From: Luidia sarsii
Taxonomy: Eukaryota; Echinodermata; Asteroidea; Paxillosida; Luidiidae
NCBI GenBank assembly: GCA_949987565.1
Contig: OX465114.1
Coordinates: 8,846,188 to 8,910,187 of the forward strand
Reading direction: 5' to 3'
DNA length: 64,000 bases
Part shown: one piece after another, positions 57,602 to 64,000 of the stretch
Position numbering within the stretch: the first letter of the stretch is position 1
Layout: every line of letters starts with the position of its first letter
The notes under the pieces: generated by a model
Told to the model about the DNA's origin: nothing
The model's input: the letters and a program-made list of their open reading frames with translations, nothing else
The model's database searches: none
Made by a program: the position numbers and the translations under genes

Positions 57602-57762
57602 TTTTCGTAAAGCGATACCCTTATAAGTGTATTTAAAACAGAGTGGCAGGTTTGTGCTGGGAACGACGGGCAGTGCCTCTTTTCAACAGCAACTTAACTA
57701 GATTATTCGGTATTAAAACTTGGAAGTTACAATTTAACTCAACAGTTTAACTTTTAAACAAA

Positions 57763-57892
57763 ACGCCAAGCACCCTCTTGTGCCGGTGGGGCTTATCCAA
57801 CCATATTTGCGAACGGTGGACAAACGGCGTGCCTGTTAACACTTTTAACACTTTTGCCTAGCACCCTCTCGTGCCGGAGGGGCTAGTGCCCG
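57763..57892 (+). repeat. Duplicated 28-bp motif and conserved 3' block of element 2
   Basis: AGCACCCTCTTGTGCCGG occurs near 57769 and, with two or three changes, near 57860. The first copy continues into TGGGGCTTATCCAACC and TGCGAACGGTGG. This matches a non-coding block of element 1 at 37320-37400 (minus), which contains AAGCACCCGTTTG, GGGGCTTATTTCAACC and TGCGAACGGTGG. Confidence 0.75.
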
Positions 57893-57896
57893 AGAA

Positions 57897-58055
57897 GGGT
57901 TGGCAAGCGTGCCAGAGTTGCCAAGCGTGGCAGGGTTGCCAAGCGTGGCATGGTTGCCAAGCGTGGCATGGTTGCCAAGCGTGGCATGGTTGCCAAGCAT
58001 GGCATGGTTGCCAAGCGTGGCATGGTTGCCAAGCGTGGCAAGGAGTTTGGGCAAG
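57897..58055 (+). repeat. 18-bp TTGCCAAGCGTGGCATGG tandem repeat, 3' region of element 2
   Basis: About eight near-identical 18-bp units, each with the TGCCA-AGCG-TGGCA dyad. Element 1 has the same dyad in the same position at 25-bp spacing. Confidence 0.9.
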
Positions 58056-58199
58056 CATGCCCTGTTGAAAGAAATTTACTTGAAGCTGAACAGAAAATTA
58101 AGAAAAGAAAATTACGAAATAAAGTAGCGGCTTGAAATTCTATGCCAAAAAGTCAAACCTGTGTTTCAAAGCGTACTTTGTGTGTCGTCTGGGAATAAC

Positions 58200-61100
58200 A
58201 GGCTATAGCCTTGCCATTGGCCCAATTTCTGACCGGAAAAATCAAGTTTTTCCCTGATGATTTTTTGGAGTAAATACCACTAGAAATGTGTTGTACAGGT
58301 CCATGGGAGTCTCGAGAACAATTTTCAATCAAATCGGATGACATAATTTTGGGCTGAAAAATTGATAAATACAAGGCTATAGCCTTGCCATTGGCCAAAA
58401 TCCGACCGGAAAAATCAAAGTTTTTCCCTGGTAGTTTTTTAGAAGAAGTACAACCAGAAATGTGTTGTACGGGTCCACAGGAGTCTGGAAAACAATTTTC
58501 AATCAAATCGGAGGACATGATTTTGGGCTGAAAAATTGATGAATACAAGGCTATAGCCTTGCCATTGGCCCAATTTCTGACCGGACAAATCAAAGTTTTT
58601 CCCTGGTGATTGTTTGGAAGAAATACCACTAGAAATGTGTTGTACAGGTCCACAGGAGTCTGGAGAACAATTTTCAATCAAATCGGATGACATAATTTTG
58701 GGCTGAAAATTTATGAATACAATGCTATAGCCTTGCCATTGGCCCAATTTCTCACCGGAAAAATCAAGTTCTTCTCTGTTGATATTTTGGAAGAAATAGC
58801 ACCAGAAATGTGTTGTACGTGTCCACAGGAGTCTAAAAAACAATTTTCTATCAAATCGGATGACATATTTTTGGGCTGAAAAATTGATGAATACAAGGCT
58901 ATAGCCTGGCCATTGGCCAAATTTCTGACCGGACAAATCAAAGTTTTTCGCTGGTGATGGTTTGGAAGAAATACCACTAGAAATGTGTTGTACAGGTCCA
59001 CAGGAGTCTGGAGAACATTTTTCAATCAAATCGGATGACATTTTTAGGCTGAAAAATTGATGAATACAAGGCTATAGCCTTGTCATTTGCCCAATTTCTG
59101 ACTAGAAAAATCAAAGTTTTTCCCTGTTCATTTCTTGGAAGAAATACTACCAGAAATGTGTTGTACGGGTCCACAGGAGTCTGGAAAACAATTTTCAATC
59201 AAATCGGATGACATAATTTTGGGCTGAAAAATTGATGAATACAAGGCTATAGCCTTGCCATTGGCCAAAATCCGACCGGAAAAATCAAAGTTTTTCCCTG
59301 GTGATTTTTTGGTAGAAATAGCGTCAGGAATGTGTTGTACGGGTCCACAGGAGTATGGAGAACAATTTTCAATCAAATCGGACGACATAATTTTGGGCTG
59401 AAAAATTGATAAATACAAGGCTATAGCCTTGCCATTGGCCAAAATCCGACCGGAAAAATCAAAGTTTTTCCCTGGTGTTTTTTTGGTAGAAATAGCGTTA
59501 GGAATGTCTTGTACGGGTCCACAGGAGTATGGAGAACAATTTTCAATCAAATCGGATGACATAATTTTGGGCTGAAAATTTATGAATACAAGGCTATAGC
59601 CTTGCAATTGGCCCAATTTCTGACCGGAAAAATCAAGTTCTTCCCTGTTGATTTTTTGGAAGAAATAGCACCAGAAATGTGTTGTACTGGTCCACAGGAG
59701 GCTGGAAAACAATTTCTATCAAATCGGATGACATATATTTGGGCTAAAAGATTGATGAATACAAGGCTATAGCCTTGCCATTGGCCCAATTTCTGACCGG
59801 AGAAATCAAAGTTTTTCCCTGGTGATGGTTTGGAAGAAATACCACTAGAAATGTGTTGTACGGGTCCATGGGAGTCTCGAGAACAATTTTCAATCAAATC
59901 GGATGACATAATTCTCGGCTGAAAATTTATGAATACAAGGCTATAGCCTTGCCATTGGCCCAATTTCTGACCGGAAAAATCAAGTTTTTTCCTGATGATT
60001 TTTTGGAGTAAATACCACTAGAAATGTGTTGTACGGGTCCATGGGAGTCTCGAGAACAATTTTCAATAAAATCGGATGACATAATTTTTGGTTGAAAATT
60101 TATGAATACAAGGCTATAGCCTTGCCATTGGCCAAAATCCGACCGGAAAAATCAAAGTTTTCCCTGTTTGTTTTTTAAGACATACCACTAGAAATGTGTT
60201 GTACGGGTCCACAGGAGTCTGGAAAACAATTTTCAATCAAATCGGATGACATATTTTTGGGTTGAAAAATTGTTCGATACAAGGATATGGCCTTGCCATT
60301 GGCCAATTTCTGTCCGGAAAAATCAAAGTTTTTCCCTGGTGATGGTTTGGAAGAAATACCACCAGAAATGTGTTGTACGGGTCCACAGGAGTCTGGAAAA
60401 CAATTTTTTATAAAATTGGATGACATAATTTTGGGCTGAAAATTTGATAAATACAAGGCTATGGCCTTGCCATTTGCCCAATTTCTGACCAGAAAAATCA
60501 AAGTTTTTCCCTGGTGATGGTTTGGAAGAAATACCACTAGAAATGTGTTGTACTGGTTCACAGGAGTCTGGAAAACAATTTTCAATCAAATCGGATGACA
60601 TAATTTTGGGCTGAAAAATTGATGAATACAAGGCTATAGCCTTGCCATTGGCCAAAATCCGACCGGAAAAATCAAAGTTTTTCCCTGGTGATTTTTTGGT
60701 AGAAATAGCGTCAGGAATGTGTTGTACGGGTCCACAGGAGTATGGAGAACAATTTTCAATCAAATCGGACGACATAATTTTGGGCTGAAAAATTGATAAA
60801 TACAAGGCTATAGCCTTGCCATTGGCCAAAATCCGACCGGAAAAATCAAATTTTTTCCTTGGTGTTTTTTTGGTAGAAATAGCCTTAGGAATGTCTTGTA
60901 CGGGTCCACAGGAGTATGGAGAACAATTTTCAATCAAATCGGATGACATAATTTTGGGCTGAAAATTTATGAATACAAGGCTATAGCCTTGCAATTGGCC
61001 CAATTTCTGACCGGAAAAAGCAAGTTCTTCCCTGTTGATTTTTTGGAAGAAATAGCAGCAGAAATGTGTTGTACTGGTCCACAGGAGGCTGGAAAACAAT

Positions 61101-64000
61101 TTTCTATCAAATCGGATGACATATATTTGGGCTAAAAGATTGATGAATACAAGGCTATAGCCTTGCCATTGGCCCAATTTCTGACCGGAGAAATCAAAGT
61201 TTTTCCCTGGTGATGGTTTGGAAGAAATACCACTAGAAATGTGTTGTACGGGTCCATGGGAGTCTCGAGAACAATTTTCAATCAAATCGGATGACATAAT
61301 TCTGGGCTGAAAATTTATGAATACAAGGCTATAGCCTTGCCATTGGCCCAATTTCTGACCGGAAAAATCAAGTTTTTTCCTGATGATTTTTTGGAGTAAA
61401 TACCACTAGAAATGTGTTGTACGGGTCCATGGGAGTCTCGAGAACAATTTTCAATAAAATCGGATGACATAATTTTTGGTTGAAAATTTATGAATACAAG
61501 GCTATAGCCTTGCCATTGGCCATAATCCGACCGAAAAAATCAAAGTTTTCCCTGTTTGTTTTTTAAGACATACCACTAGAAATGTGTTGTACGGGTCCAC
61601 AGGAGTCTGGAAAACAATTTTCAATCAAATCGGATGACATATTTTTGGGTTGAAAAATTGTTCGATACAAGGATATGGCCTTGCCATTGGCCAATTTCTG
61701 TCCTGAAAAATCAAAGTTTTTCCCTGGTGATGGTTTGGAAGAAATACCACCAGAAATGTGTTGTACGGGTCCACAGGAGTCTGGAAAACAATTTTTTATA
61801 CAATTGGATGACATAATTTTGGGCTGAAAATTTGATAAATACAAGGCTATGGCCTTGCCATTTGCCCAATTTCTGACCAGAAAAATCAAAGTTTTTCCCT
61901 GGTGATGGTTTGGAAGAAATACCACTAGAAATGTGTTGTACTGGTTCACAGGAGTCTGGAAAACAATTTTCAATCAAATCGGATGACATAATTTTGGGCT
62001 GAAAAATTGATGAATACAAGGCTATAGCCTTGCCATTGGCCAAAATCCGACCGGAAAAATCAAAGTTTTTCCCTGGTGATTTTTTGGTAGAAATAGCGTT
62101 AGGAATGTCTTGTACGGGTCCACAGGAGTATGGAGAACAATTTTCAATCAAATCGGATGACATAATTTTGGGCTGAAAATTTATGAATACAAGGCTATAG
62201 CCTTGCAATTGGCCCAATTTCTGACCGGAAAAAGCAAGTTCTTCCCTGTTGATTTTTTGGAAGAAATAGCACCAGAAATGTGTTGTACTGGTCCACAGGA
62301 GGCTGGAAAACAATTTTCTATCAAATCGGATGACATATATTTGGGCTAAAAGATTGATGAATACAAGGCTATAGCCTTGCCATTGGCCCAATTTCTGACC
62401 GGAGAAATCAAAGTTTTTCCCTGGTGATGGTTTGGAAGAAATACCACTAGAAATGTGTTGTACGGGTCCATGGGAGTCTCGAGAACAATTTTCAATCAAA
62501 TCGGATGACATAATTCTGGGCTGAAAATTTATGAATACAAGGCTATAGCCTTGCCATTGGCCCAATTTCTGACCGGAAAAATCAAGTTTTTTCCTGATGA
62601 TTTTTTGGAGTAAATACCACTAGAAATGTGTTGTACGGGTCCATGGGAGTCTCGAGAACAATTTTCAATAAAATCGGATGACATAATTTTTGGTTGAAAA
62701 TTTATGAATACAAGGCTATAGCCTTGCCATTGGCCAAAATCCGACCGAAAAAATCAAAGTTTTCCCTGTTTGTTTTTTAAGACATACCACTAGAAATGTG
62801 TTGTACGGGTCCACAGGAGTCTGGAAAACAATTTTCAATCAAATCGGATGACATATTTTTGGGTTGAAAAATTGTTCGATACAAGGATATGGCCTTGCCA
62901 TTGGCCAATTTCTGTCCGGAAAAATCAAAGTTTTTCCCTGGTGATGGTTTGGAAGAAATACCACCAGAAATGTGTTGTACGGGTCCACAGGAGTCTGGAA
63001 AACAATTTTTTATACAATTGGATGACATAATTTTGGGCTGAAAATTTGATAAATACAAGGCTATGGCCTTGCCATTTGCCCAATTTCTGACCAGAAAAAT
63101 CAAAGTTTTTCCCTGGTGATGGTTTGGAAGAAATACCACTAGAAATGTGATGTACTGGTTCACAGGAGTCTGGAAAACAATTTTCAATCAAATCGGATGA
63201 CATAATTTTGGGCTGAAAAATTGATGAATACAAGGCTATAGCCTTGCCATTGGCCAAAATCCGACCGGAAAAATCAAAGTTTTTCCCTGGTGATTTTTTG
63301 GTAGAAATAGCGTTAGGAATGTCTTGTACGGGTCCACAGGAGTATGGAGAACAATTTTCAATCAAATCGGATGACATAATTTTGGGCTGAAAATTTATGA
63401 ATACAAGGCTATAGCCTTGCAATTGGCCCAATTTCTGACCGGAAAAAGCAAGTTCTTCCCTGTTGATTTTTTGGAAGAAATAGCAGCAGAAATGTGTTGT
63501 ACTGGTCCACAGGAGTCTGGAAAACAATTTTTTATAAAATTGGATGACATAATTTTGGGCTGAAAATTTGATAAATACAAGGCTATGGCCTTGCCATTTG
63601 CCCAATTTCTGACCAGAAAAATCAAAGTTTTTCCCTGGTGATGGTTTGGAAGAAATACCACTAGAAATGTGTTGTACTGGTTCACAGGAGTCTGGAAAAC
63701 AATTTTCAATCAAATCGGATGACATAATTTTGGGCTGAAAAATTGATGAATACAAGGCTATAGCCTTGCCATTGGCCAAAATCCGACCGGAAAAATCAAA
63801 GTTTTTCCCTGGTGATTTTTTGGTAGAAATAGCGTCAGGAATGTGTTGTACGGGTCCACAGGAGTATGGAGAACAATTTTCAATCAAATCGGACGACATA
63901 ATTTTGGGCTGAAAAATTGATAAATACAAGGCTATAGCCTTGCCATTGGCCAAAATCCGACCGGAAAAATCAAATTTTTTCCTTGGTGTTTTTTTGGTAG
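58200..64000 (+). repeat. Satellite B, ~174-bp monomers in higher-order array (runs off window)
   Basis: About 33 monomers. Landmarks per unit: AAGGCTATAGCCTTGCCATT (containing the palindrome GGCTATAGCC), ATTTCTGACCGG, TCAAAGTTTTTCCCTGG, AGAAATGTGTTGTACGGGTC, AATCAAATCGGATGACATAA, TTTTGGGCTGAAAA. Diverged monomer types recur in fixed order. Blocks starting near 60175, 61563 and 62777 are near-identical at offsets of 1388 and 1214 bp, i.e. 8-mer and 7-mer higher-order units. 174 is a multiple of 3, so the minus strand keeps frames of up to 342 codons with a 58-residue period. Confidence 0.95.

Larger units (their letters stand above)
52687..58199 (+). mobile_element. YR retrotransposon, Ngaro-like, element 2 (5.5 kb)
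   Basis: Same gene order as element 1 on the plus strand. Terminal inverted repeats: GTTATTCCCTACAGCCACAC at the left, and the complement of GTTATTCCCAGACGACACAC at the right. The dyad ATTTTATC / GATAAAAT around AATACAA lies just outside the left end. The 5' region (52735-52870) holds a ~57-bp direct repeat with AAGTGACCAGGCGACT. Gag and RT/RNase H are open; recombinase and hydrolase each have one frameshift at a homopolymer. Its proteins differ from element 1 at many positions, so the two are separate subfamilies and not a recent duplication. Confidence 0.87.

Noticed and set aside
36817..58199. DIRS1-type element with adenine methylase
   Set aside because: The recombinase frame follows the RNase H stop directly in both elements; there is no room for a methylase domain.
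58153..63953. Long minus-strand frames of 104-342 codons with a repeated CGPVQHIS motif
   Set aside because: They are the satellite B monomer (3 x 58 nt) read in one frame; they start and stop at monomer variants and have no gene signals.

Overview
The window is animal nuclear DNA. Its genes are split by GT-AG introns, it carries tRNA-derived SINEs, minisatellites and satellite DNA, and it holds tyrosine-recombinase (YR) retrotransposons of a kind known from echinoderms, fish and other animals. Three genes are recognisable by their protein sequence: MPC2 (3' end only), OTC and RPGR. The mix of gene content, exon structure and repeats suggests an invertebrate deuterostome (echinoderm, hemichordate or cephalochordate). 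The species cannot be fixed from the sequence alone.

Gene half (1-34.3 kb). The last two coding exons of mitochondrial pyruvate carrier 2 lie at 138-1352 (+). They face, tail to tail, a complete nine-exon ornithine transcarbamylase gene on the minus strand (10832 down to 4259, 381 codons, with an N-terminal mitochondrial presequence). OTC lies head to head with RPGR (+, 11362 to 32324); 529 bp separate the two start codons. I reconstruct RPGR as 18 coding exons (852 residues): an RCC1-like propeller, three separate acidic exons and a C-terminal CSIL prenylation box. In vertebrates RPGR and OTC are also divergent neighbours on the X chromosome, so this looks like an old linkage. Coding exon lengths match the human genes almost one for one. 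Introns hold two tRNA-derived SINE families, fold-back repeats, a 25-bp minisatellite and stray satellite monomers.

Repeat half (34.4-64 kb). This region is nested. Degenerate monomers of a ~174-bp satellite (sat B) at 34.39-34.73 kb lead into an array of a palindromic ~70-bp repeat. Each unit has 12-bp inverted arms around an 8-bp asymmetric spacer, the same geometry as a tyrosine-recombinase site. That array is interrupted by a probable solo LTR and by a Ngaro-like YR retrotransposon (36817-42496, minus). It runs for a further 10 kb (about 140 units) and ends at a second, divergent Ngaro-like element (52687-58199, plus). Sat B then resumes in higher-order form to the end of the window. The two YR elements point away from each other, with their 5' ends facing the array. 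Their damage is complementary: the left copy keeps open recombinase and SGNH-hydrolase frames, and the right copy keeps open gag and RT/RNase H frames.

Limits: exon models come from reading frames, splice-site sequence and remembered protein families, with no alignment or transcript data. Transcription starts, polyadenylation sites and exact repeat-copy numbers are approximate.
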